DNA from: Chlorokybus atmophyticus
Lineage: Eukaryota > Streptophyta > Chlorokybophyceae > Chlorokybales > Chlorokybaceae
Reading direction: 5' to 3'
NCBI GenBank assembly: GCA_009103225.1
Contig: RHPI01002264.1
Location: 1 to 23,603, forward strand
Length of the DNA stretch: 23,603 nt
Shown one piece after another: positions 1 to 8,206 of the stretch. Made by a program: the position numbers and the translations under genes. Within the stretch, counting starts at the first letter, position 1, and each line of letters starts with the position of its first letter. The notes under the pieces are model-generated. The model ran no database searches, was not told where the DNA came from, and was given only the letters and a program-made list of their open reading frames with translations.

Positions 1-21
1 ACTGGCATGGGTCTTATACAG

Positions 22-88
22 GTTGCCAGTACTAGCACGGGGTTTTTGTGCCAGTACTGGCACGGGTTTGTGCCAGTACTGGCACAAA
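22..88. repeat. Cluster of three palindromes (GTGCCAGTACTGGCAC type)
   Basis: The 16-bp perfect palindrome GTGCCAGTACTGGCAC occurs at 48-63 and again at 70-85. The second copy extends to a 22-bp perfect palindrome (67-88). A degenerate copy lies at about 22-38. The copies are 22 bp apart, so the cluster is also a short tandem repeat. It may be a cruciform-forming site, a dimeric protein-binding site or the end of an older mobile element; nothing seen decides between these. Confidence 0.75.
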
Positions 89-170
89 CTGCAGGACCCA
101 TGTGTACCTTGACGACAATTACCAAGTTGGTGGTGCTTGATAATTAGGCGCAGTCGCATGCGCTGGACTG

Positions 171-325
171 GTGTGAAACCTGCAGGTGCCTGTGACATAG
201 GCTGAGTCACCTGAATTAGATTGATGTGTAACTTACAGGAGCCTGTTGATTAGGTATAGTCACTAATTCAGGCCTGATGTGTAACTTACAGGTGCCCGTT
301 AATTAGGACTAGTCACCTGTTTAAT
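171..325. repeat. Imperfect tandem repeat, three copies of about 53-55 bp
   Basis: Copies start at about 171 (GTGTGAAACCTGCAGGTGCC), 226 (GTGTAACTTACAGGAGCC) and 279 (GTGTAACTTACAGGTGCC). Each continues with a GTTAATTAGG-like and an AGTCACCTG-like block. Divergence between copies suggests an old minisatellite or remnant. No coding potential was seen. Confidence 0.65.
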
Positions 326-677
326 ATTAAATGTACAAAAAAAAGGTAAGGCCTGATAGTAACGGATGTTCTACTCAGGTCTCCCTGTATCGAGATTACA
401 AGTGGACTAAGCCACGGCAGTTTAAATGAGTATCTTCAGGTGCACGGCCGTTGCCAATATCTAATCGGCCGGAAGGGGAAACATTTTGCGACATTATTGT
501 TGCTGTTGTTGATGTTGTTGTTACTTACTGTGGCTATGGTTAAGTTGAACGGTGTGGCTGGCTACTTCAATTGGCGCTGCTGGGTGTACTTTGCATGGCT
601 AAATTGTACTAAATATCTACTCTAATGTTATAGTCAACGATGTTTTTGGTCCAGCTACAGCCTATGGTTAGCATTGA

Positions 678-913
678 CGTGCCTGTCATGGTCGAGGGCA
701 ACCTTGTCTCGGACAGGCTGCAGAGGAGTGCTAGTGCTGCACGCATGCTAGTGCCGTGCACTGCATTGGAGTCATGCAAGCAAAAGACAACCCCCCAATC
801 GTGGGCATAGGCTTGAAGATGAGCCTACGCGGTGTTTAGTGCAGTGGACGAGCCGATGCCGCTCGCCACCTTGGTGTACAGACTGTGTCGTAGTGCACAC
901 AGTCAACAAGCCA
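678..913 (-). repeat. Truncated outermost LTR copy (3' side)
   Basis: Identical in sequence class to the end of the complete unit (1569-1804). Homology begins abruptly at 678 with CGTGCCTGTCATGG and ends with GTCAACAAGCCA at 902-913. In element orientation it is the first quarter of an LTR. Its break lies in the GACAGCTGTC palindrome of the unit, 3 bp from where the right-hand partial LTR stops. Confidence 0.85.
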
Positions 914-1804
914 CTACGATAGGTAGTGCTGTGGACACAGTTCGTTGCATGAGTGGATAGAATGATACACTGTTAAGTGAGGTGAATGAGTGTGCAACAC
1001 GTGGATACAACACCCTGACTACTGAAACAACACACCACCGTCAAGCTCACAGCAATGGCAGGCACAGCGCACAAGAGCATGCACCGTGTCTCACGCAGTA
1101 AGGGAATTCTTGGCAACCGGGGCAGCGTGCTTCCAGTTCAAGTCGCTTCACAAGCTCTTTAGAAACAGAGTCTTTACTTCTTAGTACTCCTAGTACTCAC
1201 AGTACTCACTTACAGTGTCACCAGCCAGTCTGGTGACGTGACTTCCTACTTATACATGTCAAATCATGACTGTGCAGTGCCACGCGGGCACTAGGCCAAC
1301 GGTCACATCGAGGCCTCATGCTATTTCGGAAATCTCCTAAGACTTGATATAGCACATGTGTTCTTAACAGACTTGCAACTGATCAGCTACGCGCGGTCCC
1401 TACAGACAGGTCTATAAAGTAGCCCTAGCTACATGCTACATGAGTGATACAGTAGCTAGCAGTAGGCTGGGGCTCGCGCGGTCTTCATGCTGGTAGCCCG
1501 GGCGTGGGGCTGGGTGTAGGCATGCTTGAGAAGAACTGGCATGCGAGGGTAGATGGCATGACAGCTGTCGTGCCTGTCATGGTCGAGGGCAACCTTGTCT
1601 CGGACAGGCTGCAGAGGAGTGCTAGTGCTGCACGCATGCTAGTGCCGTGCACTGCATTGGAGTCATGCAAGCAAAAGACAACCCCCCAATCGTGGGCATA
1701 GGCTTGAAGATGAGCCTACGCGGTGTTTAGTGCAGTGGACGAGCCGATGCCGCTCGCCACCTTTGTGTACAGACTGTGTCGTAGTGCACACAGTCAACAA
1801 GCCA
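914..1804 (-). repeat. Complete LTR unit, distal 3' copy (891 bp)
   Basis: Full tandem unit between two GTCAACAAGCCA boxes (902-913 and 1793-1804). In element orientation it starts TGGCTTGTTGAC and carries a TATA-like box (TATAAGT, complement of 1248-1254) with a predicted transcription start about 32 nt on, near 1222. It is separated by 0 bp from the next unit. By eye this copy matches the 5' LTR better than the copy next to the coding region does. Confidence 0.85.
1556..1580. repeat. Inverted repeat inside the LTR (CATGACAG / CTGTCATG)
   Basis: CATGACAG (about 1557-1564) and CTGTCATG (about 1573-1580) are perfect 8-bp inverted arms around a short loop that itself contains the palindrome GACAGCTGTC. 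The same structure recurs 892 bp further on, near 2450-2472. The two outer breakpoints of the whole element (678 and 12450) fall in this loop, so the locus begins and ends with these arms. Confidence 0.8.
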
Positions 1805-2696
1805 CTACGATAGGTAGTGCTGTGGACACAGTTCTTTGCATGAGTGGATAGAATGATACACTGTTAAGTGAGGTGAATGAGTGTGCAACACGTGGATACA
1901 ACACCCTGACTACTGAAACAACACACCACCGTCAAGCTCACAGCAATGGCAGGCACAGCGCACAAGAGCATGCACCGTGTCTCACGCAGTAAGGGAATTC
2001 TTGGCAACCGGGGCAGCGTGCTTCCAGTTCAAGTCGCTTCACAAGCTCTTTTAGAAACAGAGTCTTTACTTCTCAATACTCCTAGTACTCACAGTATTCA
2101 CTTACAGTGTCACCAGCCAGTCTGGTGACGTGACTTCCTACTTATACATGTCAAATCATGACCGTGCAGTGCCACGCGGACACTAGGTCAACGGTCACAT
2201 CGAGGCCTCATGCTATTTCGGAAATCTCCTAGGACTCGATATAGCACATGTGTTCTTAACAGACTTACAACTGATCAGCTACGCGCGGTCCCTACAGACA
2301 GGTCTATAAAGTAGCCCTAGCTACATGCTACATGAGTGATACAGTAGCTAGCAGTAGGCTGGGGCTCGCGCGGTCTTCATGCTGGTAGCCCTGGCGTGGG
2401 GCTGGGTGTAGGCATGCTTGAGAAGAACTGGCATGCGAGGGTAGATGGCATGACAGCTGTCGTGCCTGTCATGGTCGAGGGCAACCTTGTCTCGGACAGG
2501 CTGCAGAGGAGTGCTAGTGCTGCACGCATGCTAGTGCCGTGCACTGCATTGGAGTCATGCAAGCAAAAGACAACCCCCCAATCGTGGGCATAGGCTTGAA
2601 GATGAGCCTACGCGGTGTTTAGTGCAGTGGACGAGCCGATGCCGCTCGCCACCTTAGTGTACAGACTGTGTCGTAGTGCACACAGTCAACAAGCCA
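1805..2696 (-). repeat. Complete 3' LTR unit next to the coding region (892 bp)
   Basis: Begins (element orientation) TGGCTTGTTGAC at 2696, directly after the polypurine tract at 2704-2697, which sets the U3 start. TATA-like TATAAGT is the complement of 2140-2146, with a predicted start near 2114, giving U3 of about 580 nt and R plus U5 of about 310 nt. The unit ends ATCGTAG just before the TGGCTTGTTGAC of the following copy. Small open frames of 60-65 codons recur identically in each LTR; they show no domain and are not called as genes. Confidence 0.85.
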
Positions 2697-2704
2697 CCCC
2701 CTCT
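2697..2704 (-). promoter_or_regulatory. Polypurine tract (plus-strand primer site)
   Basis: On the minus strand AGAGGGGG lies directly before TGGCTTG, the start of the 3' LTR, and 38 nt after the integrase stop codon. Position and composition fit the plus-strand DNA primer site of LTR retroelements. Confidence 0.75.
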
Positions 2705-2742
2705 GAGATTCTGGGGTAGCCCTATGCTCCAGAACTCAGTTC

Positions 2743-3976
2743 CTACCGACTGTGTGGGGGACCGTTGATGCGGCAGTCATCGCACCAGTACTCCCACAAG
2801 GGTACTGCGTCGAGTGGAGGGTCAAGGCAGTAGCAGTGCATGCCTTGATTGCAGCCGTCGCATAACATCATCAATGGGTCGTCGTCGGCGCTGCCACACT
2901 TCTCGCATCGGGTGCTGCGCAGCGGACGCGGGTGCTGGATCTGGGTGAAGCCAGCAATGTAGGGGAGATGACAGGGCGCACAATTGACCATGTTGTCCTT
3001 CATGCGCTCGCCTCGTTGTCCCAACAGGTCAAGTACCCCTGTGGGGTGCACCTTCAATACCTTGTAGACAGCATGCCCGACGGAGGTATCGAGGGTGTCG
3101 CGTGTAGACGCCATACGGTAGACGAAGTCTCCTGACTCGAAGCGGCGCTCCCGCTCCTTGTAGAAACCACTGCGCACACGCTCGTAACGCAGCGTGTCGC
3201 GGTGCTGCGCGATGCGCAGGTTGTTGAAGGCCATGGGGACTGTGTGTTCGAACAGCGCACTGCGCACTGTCAGATCATACAACATCTCGTCAGGGTTGTC
3301 GAGATTGTCCACCACTCTGTCGACCTCCTGCTGTGCGCGGAAAGGGAGCAATGGCTGCCTTCCGAACAGTAGATAGTATGGGCTGTACTCTTGCAGAGCT
3401 GCTTGCTTGGACAGCCGGTAGCCCATTGCTACCCATGGGAGGTGATCATCCCAGGTATTCTTCTCGTAGGCGAGGACGTACTTGCGCAGTGCCTTCTTGA
3501 TGGTCTGCACGGTACGCTCGGCGAGGCCGTCGGCCTGCGGGTGGTCGCGTGAGGTGCGACGGTGGTCGATGAAGCATCTGTCGATAAGCTTGTCGAAGGC
3601 TCCTCTGAACTCCGTACCCTGGTCGGTGATGACTTCAGCGCAGCTGCCGAAGCGTCCGAGTACATGGGAGAGGAAAGCCTGGGCTACTCCCTCACTGCTC
3701 TTGTCGGGCAGGGGCACCAGCTCCACCCACTTGGAGAAGTGCTCGATCATGACGAGGATGTAGCGGTTGCCTCGCGCTGAGGGCGCTAGGTCTCCGAGGA
3801 TGTCCAGTCCCCAGCGGTAGAACAACCCGGAAATGGGAAGGGGATGCAAGGTGGCATTGCGCGTGTTGAGGCTGGCGCGAACCATGTCACACTGCTGACA
3901 GTTGCTGACGAACTCCCGCACCTGTCTGTGCACCCCATACCACCAGTACTGGGTCCTGACCAGGCTGACCGTGCGC
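2743..3976 (-). CDS. Retrotransposon integrase, catalytic core and C-terminal PHD finger (part of pol)
   Basis: This is the second half of integrase: a catalytic core with the first Asp in GLDILGD, the second in ITDQGTEF and the Glu in DGLAERTVQTIKK, the complete D,D-E triad for DNA strand transfer. A C-terminal region follows. The last 45 residues before the end (complement of 2773-2907) form a C4HC3 PHD finger: CEKC, LCDGC, HCYC, CDDC. PHD fingers bind histone H3 tails. The acidic DDD before the zinc core and lack of an obvious aromatic cage resemble H3K4-unmodified readers, which is inference. A chromodomain, common at this position in chromoviruses, is absent. The stop is TAG at 2745-2743. 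The N-terminal limit is an N at 3977, an assembly join; the real protein continues into the upstream RT segment. Confidence 0.88.
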
Positions 3977-4067
3977 NTCACACTGCTGACAGTTGCTGAC
4001 GAACTCCCGCACCTGTCTGTGCACCCCATACCACCAGTACTGGGTCCTGACCAGGCTGACCGTGCGC
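3887..4067. other. Assembly join: 90-bp exact duplication around one N
   Basis: Bases 3887-3976 and 3978-4067 are the same 90 bp, separated by a single N at 3977. Both encode the integrase zinc-binding segment (WWYGVHRQVREF...NCQQC). The period is 91, which is 1 modulo 3, so the duplication alone accounts for the frame shift between RT and integrase. This pattern is what two overlapping contig ends joined with a placeholder N produce. It is treated as an artefact, not biology. Confidence 0.9.
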
Positions 4068-5881
4068 TTGACACCGAAGTGCCCGAGCTCGGTGTGAAGG
4101 GAGGAGATGATGCCTTCACGTGCAGCTGGTGTGGGGACCTCCTGATCTGCATCTTGTATCCGTCGATACAGCCTGTTGGCCCAGCGGTAACGCTGAGTGC
4201 GTTGTCGGACGCGGTCCTTCTCGCGTGCGCTCATGCCTGCTGAAAGTTGTCCAGTCTGAAGCAGTGCGAGCGATGGCTCGTCCAGCCAGATGTCTTGTCG
4301 TGTGTCGGTGGGTGCCAGCTCCTCATCATCCACCTCAGGGTCGGCAGCGATTGCTTCTTCTGATAAAGGATCGGTGGTGGTGATGGCGGGCTCGAGAGCG
4401 GGCATGTCCCCGTCTGCTGCTGCCTCAGCGATCTGAGTCCTGCGTCCTGAGCGTAGCGCAGCGACAGCGAACATGGTGGCCACACCTGCAGGTGCAGCTG
4501 TAGGACCCAACTCATGTCGGGCGCCTGTGGCGTCGTTGGTGCTGAGGTGGGGGTTACGGCTGAGGCCATCCGCATCCTGGTTGGCAAGGCCTGCGCGGTG
4601 TTCCACCTCGAAGTCGTACTCCTGGAGCAGCAGCGCCCATCGTGCTAACTTTCCTGTCAAGTGCTGATTGTTCATTAGCCACTTGAGGGGTTGATGGTCA
4701 GTGACCAGTTGGAACTGCCGTCCGAACAGGAAGGGTCGGAAGAAGGAGATGGCCCACACTGCGGCGAGACATTCCCCTTCGTAGCTGCTGTAGTTGGCCT
4801 CAGCACTGTTGTTGCTGCGGCTGGCGTACGACACTATGCGCTCCTTCTTGTTGTCGTCATGCTGTACGAGCACGGCCCCCATGCCGAGCTTGCTCCAGTC
4901 TGTGTGCAGGATGAACGACCTGGTGTAGTCAGGGCGTTGCAGAATGGGAGCTGTGGTGAGGCGGAGCTTCAGCTCCTGAAAGGCCTCCTGTTGTGCCTCC
5001 TTCCACAAGAACTCGGTGTCCTTCTTCAGTAGTTCGTTGAGAGGCCTTGCGATCTTGGCAAAGTCTTTGACAAACCGGCGGTAATAGTTGGCAAGGCCGA
5101 GGAAGGCCCGCAGCCGCGTGAGGTCTGTGGGGGCAGGGATAGCCACCAGTGCCTCCACTTTGGCCTGCTGTACGTACACACCATGGGGCACAATCATGTG
5201 TCCTAGGTAGGGTACCTTGTGGGTGAAGAAGGTGCACTTGTCAGGGTGCACCGTCATCCCGACTTCCTTCAGCCTCTGTAGCACCTCTTCGATGTGCTGG
5301 AGATGCTCCTCATTGGTGTGACTGAAGATGAGGATGTTGTCGATGTAGCAGCGCGCGAAGTCCAACCCCTTGAGGGCTTTGTCCATGACGCGCTGGAACT
5401 TGGCCGGAGCGTTCTTCAGTCCGAAGGGCATGACCTTCCACTGGTACAGCTGCCGGTTTCCCCAGAAGGAAGTCTTGTGCTTGTCCTCCTCCTTGATGGC
5501 GATCTGGTTGTACCCTTGGCGCATATCCAGGATACTAAAGACCGTGCAGTCTCCTACATCGTCAAAGATGCCTTCTGCGGTAGGCATTGGATACATGTCC
5601 TGCTTGGTCTTGTTGTTGAGGGGGCGATAGTCGCCACACATGCGCCGGTCTGTCCAGTTGCCTGCTGAATCTTTCTTCAGGGGCATGACGGTCGCGGCCG
5701 CAAAGTCCGATGTGGACTCCTCGATCAGGCCGGCATCTAGCAGCGCCTTGCACCTCTGTTCCACCAAGTCTTCTTCCAGCTTGGAGAGGCGGTACTGTCT
5801 TCTGAACACCGGTTCGGTGTCCACTAGTTCAATGTCCATCTGGTATGCTGAGCAGATGCCCAGCTCCTGATCCATGGCGCG
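3978..5881 (-). CDS. Retrotransposon reverse transcriptase, RNase H and integrase zinc-binding part (part of pol)
   Basis: Reading from the codon after a UGA; the first Met is at 5875. RT motifs include MCGDYRPLN, FSILDMRQGYNQI, MPFGLKNAPAKFQ and the active-site box CYIDNILIFS (Tyr at residue 177 from that Met), followed by LGHMIVPHGV and the LGLANYYRRFVKDF connection typical of Ty3/gypsy. RNase H follows with FILHTDWSKLGMG (Asp near 326), YEGECLAAVWA, LVTDHQPLKWL and DADGLSR, a complete D-E-D-D set. The integrase H-H-C-C module comes last (HTELGHFG ... NCQQC). Oddity: the RT box is YIDN; the second Asp of YxDD binds catalytic metal, so this copy may lack polymerase activity. The frame is the same as the protease-methyltransferase segment upstream. 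The protein copies element RNA to DNA in the cytoplasmic particle. Confidence 0.92.
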
Positions 5882-5884
5882 TCA
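5882..5884 (-). other. In-frame UGA between methyltransferase and RT
   Basis: The minus strand reads CAA TGT CAG TTG TTA TGA CGC GCC ATG GAT, all in one frame. The stop sits where C5-methyltransferases have their last conserved motif (LLG-N/R-A), so a Gly or Arg codon is the likely ancestor. A nonsense mutation is favoured; programmed readthrough is possible. Reinitiation at the ATG 6 nt later could also express RT. Confidence 0.7.
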
Positions 5885-8203
5885 TAACAACTGACATTGT
5901 TGACTGGTTGTCAGCGTGGAGCCTGTGATGCTGCCTGGAAAGAATCCCATAGCACGCTCGCGCTCACGAGCGTTGGGTTCTTCCAGCTGTCCAGTGTGGG
6001 AGTCCAACACCATGCCGTCGCCTCCATTGCGGAACGCGTAGGAGCCTGGATAGGATACAAGCGTGGGTAGTGCACGGCGTGGCTGACCAGGCTGGTTGCA
6101 CTGGTAGAAGTGGTGGTGGTCAAGGCGTGTGACTGGTTGCGCTGTGCGTCCAGGGTCCAGGATGTTATCAACGACAACATTTCGTGGCCGATGGCTGTAT
6201 AGGTATTCTGCCAGAAACAGGTCCTCCACAATGGCCAGGTTGGTCCACTTGGCGCGGACGCGGTGTGCGCGAGATCCATGACGCGCGGCGTTGATTTTGA
6301 GAGGATGCCCCAGCAAGGAGCATACTTGCCGATAGGCCTTGGCGACGTGAAGCCGCTTGTCATCCTCGGAGTGCACATTCTCGATGATGTACCCCACGGG
6401 CCTAGCGATCTGACTGGTCTGTAGGAGTTTGATGACTCTCATTAGCTCCCAGAACAGCTGTGAGCGAGGATCAGAGAGCCCTTGGCCTCTGCCTGCCCTG
6501 GAGTGCCCTTGACACTCCCATCCTGCTATCAGCAGGTCAACGTTGCCGACTGCCTGCAGGTGATCCTTGGTAATCCAGCGGATGTCCTGTGGTAGAGCTT
6601 TCTGGCTCCCTTGCAGTGCCGACAGGGGTAGCTGCTGCGGGTAGCGCTGGTGCAGCTGTCGTAAATGATGGCTCAGAGCCTCCTGTGCATGAGGGTCAGG
6701 GTCACAGTAGAGGTACTGGGTAACTGTTGTTCCTGTGTTGAGGACGGCCGCAAGCCCACTGCCTATGCCTCCGAACAGCTCCAGCACGGTGATGCCTTGT
6801 TGTCGGCGGAACATGTGGAACTCCACAACTCCCGTAGCTATGTGGTACTGCTCCTGCACTGTAGCCTGGTCTTTGTAGACAGGGAAGTGTGCAGTGAGCT
6901 GAGGCCTGGTCAGCAGCATGTGTGCTGCTACTTGTGCGCTCCAGCGACGCTCGGATGGCTCCTGAAAGGCCACTTCTTTGGTGACAGTTTCCTGAGACTC
7001 ATCGTACGGTGTAGGAGAGTCCCCTTCAGCGTCTAGGCTCGGGCTCGAGCTTATTGCAGTTGTCCTTGGCTGCGTTCGGGCACGAGGCACACGTGAGCGT
7101 TTTGTCGAACTGTAGGTGGCTGCTTCGGCCGATCTTCGTTGCGAGCGGGCCTTGGCCACCAGTTCGAGAGGCAGGAATCCCTGCTCCTCTCCATCATCCT
7201 CATCCCAATGTGGTCGAAACCATGCCTGCTCAGTCCAGCAGTCCAGCCCCATGCCGACAGGGAAGTTGCAGTCCTGTCCCAACAGTAGGTCAAAGGACCC
7301 GGCATCGGTGACCACACACCTTTGTAAAATCTCGGTGCTGTGGGAAGGGTCTAGTCCGGTGAGGCGGATGCTCACAGCCTGCTTGGTAAGGCCGAGTACC
7401 TTGTCGCGGTTGCCGGTTGCGGTGTCCAGCTGGTAGGGACAGGGAAGCAGCTCAGCGCTGGTGATGCCGAGATCTCGTGCGAGATAGCGCCCAATGATGA
7501 CAGGCTGTGCTCCAGTGTCCAGCATCACGCGTTTGGGTGCCCGCCCGTTGACGGTCACGTGCTTGCCTTGGTTGGCGATCATGGCTGCATTGGCGTTGAT
7601 GCGCAGCCTCTTGCAGCGACGGAACCTCTTGCGTGGAGAGACTGTTGCTTTACTCTCGTCTGCGGGGCCTGACCGTAGGGCAGCCAGGGCTCCTCTGCCT
7701 AATGGATCTTGTGGGCCTCCTTGTCCTCGGCTTTGTCCAAACCGTCCTTGTCGCGGTTGTTGGTACACGCGTGGTGGCCTAGGCACTGGAGGTGCTGCTG
7801 CAACCTGTCCAAGTGGAGGTGCAGGAGGGTTGACCCTCTGTGCAGCTGTTGTCATGCCAGGAGGAGTGGCCAGTGGCTGTGGCGGGAACCCTGGAGGACC
7901 TGGTGTTTGCGGGACTGCCTCTCGTGCAGCCTGCTCCTCTACATAGGTCCATCGCACAGCATGGGCTGCCTCTCTGACTAGTGTACCTTCCCATGTAGCC
8001 GTCGCATTGTTGTCCACATCTATATAGCGATGGTTCTGAGGCATGGGCTGCAGGTACACTGCGCGTAAGAGCCGCGCCCTCATGTCGTGAGTGACGGTAG
8101 GCACCCTGAGGATCCCTGCCATGTACGCATCCCATCTGCCGTTGACTACTCCCACTTCCAGCACTGTTATTGCTCGTGTGCGTACAGTGAGGCGGGTCTC
8201 TGG
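5882..8203 (-). CDS. Aspartic protease plus DNMT3/DRM-like C5 cytosine methyltransferase (part of pol)
   Basis: This frame follows the gag UAG directly, with no start codon of its own, so it is numbered from the codon after that stop. A structured then Pro-rich segment (to about 200) leads to the retropepsin motif LDTGAQPVIIG (Asp 229) and the partner FDLLLGQD. After a Ser/Arg-rich linker comes a C5-methyltransferase: motif I LELFGGIGSG (Glu near 475), motif IV AGWECQGHS with catalytic Cys 564, then RSQLFWELMRVIKLL, motif VI YIIENV (Glu 608), motif VIII SRAHRVRAKWTNL and motif X REREAMGFFPG-like end. The SRAHRVRAKWTNL and SQLFWEL blocks resemble DNMT3/DRM proteins more than DNMT1 or bacterial Dcm types. 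The enzyme would transfer methyl from S-adenosylmethionine to cytosine C5. Odd points: Pro before the catalytic Cys is Glu, and a UGA (5884-5882) cuts the last motif, after QCQLL and before RAMD in the same frame. Confidence 0.9.
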   Translation of the reverse strand, partial: PETRLTVRTRAITVLEVGVVNGRWDAYMAGILRVPTVTHDMRARLLRAVYLQPMPQNHRYIDVDNNATATWEGTLVREAAHAVRWTYVEEQAAREAVPQTPGPPGFPPQPLATPPGMTTAAQRVNPPAPPLGQVAAAPPVPRPPRVYQQPRQGRFGQSRGQGGPQDPLGRGALAALRSGPADESKATVSPRKRFRRCKRLRINANAAMIANQGKHVTVNGRAPKRVMLDTGAQPVIIGRYLARDLGITSAELLPCPYQLDTATGNRDKVLGLTKQAVSIRLTGLDPSHSTEILQRCVVTDAGSFDLLLGQDCNFPVGMGLDCWTEQAWFRPHWDEDDGEEQGFLPLELVAKARSQRRSAEAATYSSTKRSRVPRARTQPRTTAISSSPSLDAEGDSPTPYDESQETVTKEVAFQEPSERRWSAQVAAHMLLTRPQLTAHFPVYKDQATVQEQYHIATGVVEFHMFRRQQGITVLELFGGIGSGLAAVLNTGTTVTQYLYCDPDPHAQEALSHHLRQLHQRYPQQLPLSALQGSQKALPQDIRWITKDHLQAVGNVDLLIAGWECQGHSRAGRGQGLSDPRSQLFWELMRVIKLLQTSQIARPVGYIIENVHSEDDKRLHVAKAYRQVCSLLGHPLKINAARHGSRAHRVRAKWTNLAIVEDLFLAEYLYSHRPRNVVVDNILDPGRTAQPVTRLDHHHFYQCNQPGQPRRALPTLVSYPGSYAFRNGGDGMVLDSHTGQLEEPNARERERAMGFFPGSITGSTLTTSQQCQLL

Positions 8204-8206
8204 CTA
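8204..8206 (-). other. In-frame UAG between gag and pol
   Basis: The minus strand reads GAG CAG CAT GTC CAA TAG CCA GAG ACC, and the frame stays open after the stop into the protease. UAG separating gag and pol in one frame is the arrangement used by gammaretroviruses, and a 5' CAA codon is also found before readthrough UAG in tobamoviruses. The following CCA GAG is not the tobamovirus consensus. A CAG to TAG transition is an alternative. Confidence 0.65.

Larger units (their letters stand above)
1..677. other. Left flank: repeat-rich DNA without a supported gene
   Basis: No coding region could be supported. The stretch holds palindromes (about 22-88), an imperfect tandem repeat (about 171-325) and a TTG-rich patch at about 495-525 that creates a leucine-rich 61-codon open frame (440-625). 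That frame has no recognisable domain and looks like simple-sequence coding noise. Homology to the LTR units begins at 678, so 677 is the last base of apparent host flank. Confidence 0.6.

Noticed and set aside
48-325. CRISPR-like array in the left flank
   Set aside because: Repeats are adjacent or imperfect with no regular unique spacers, and the surrounding DNA is eukaryotic.
440-625. Leucine-rich 61-codon frame in the left flank
   Set aside because: It is created by a TTG-rich simple repeat, and no homology or signal supports translation.
1485-1701. Identical 61- and 65-codon open frames repeated in the LTR copies
   Set aside because: They recur because the LTR recurs, overlap on opposite strands, start without good context and have no domain.
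8204-8206. Reassignment of UAG or UGA to a sense codon in this organism
   Set aside because: The host genes use TAG (BTB gene) and TGA (phosphatase, U-box-like gene) as terminators at plausible domain ends.
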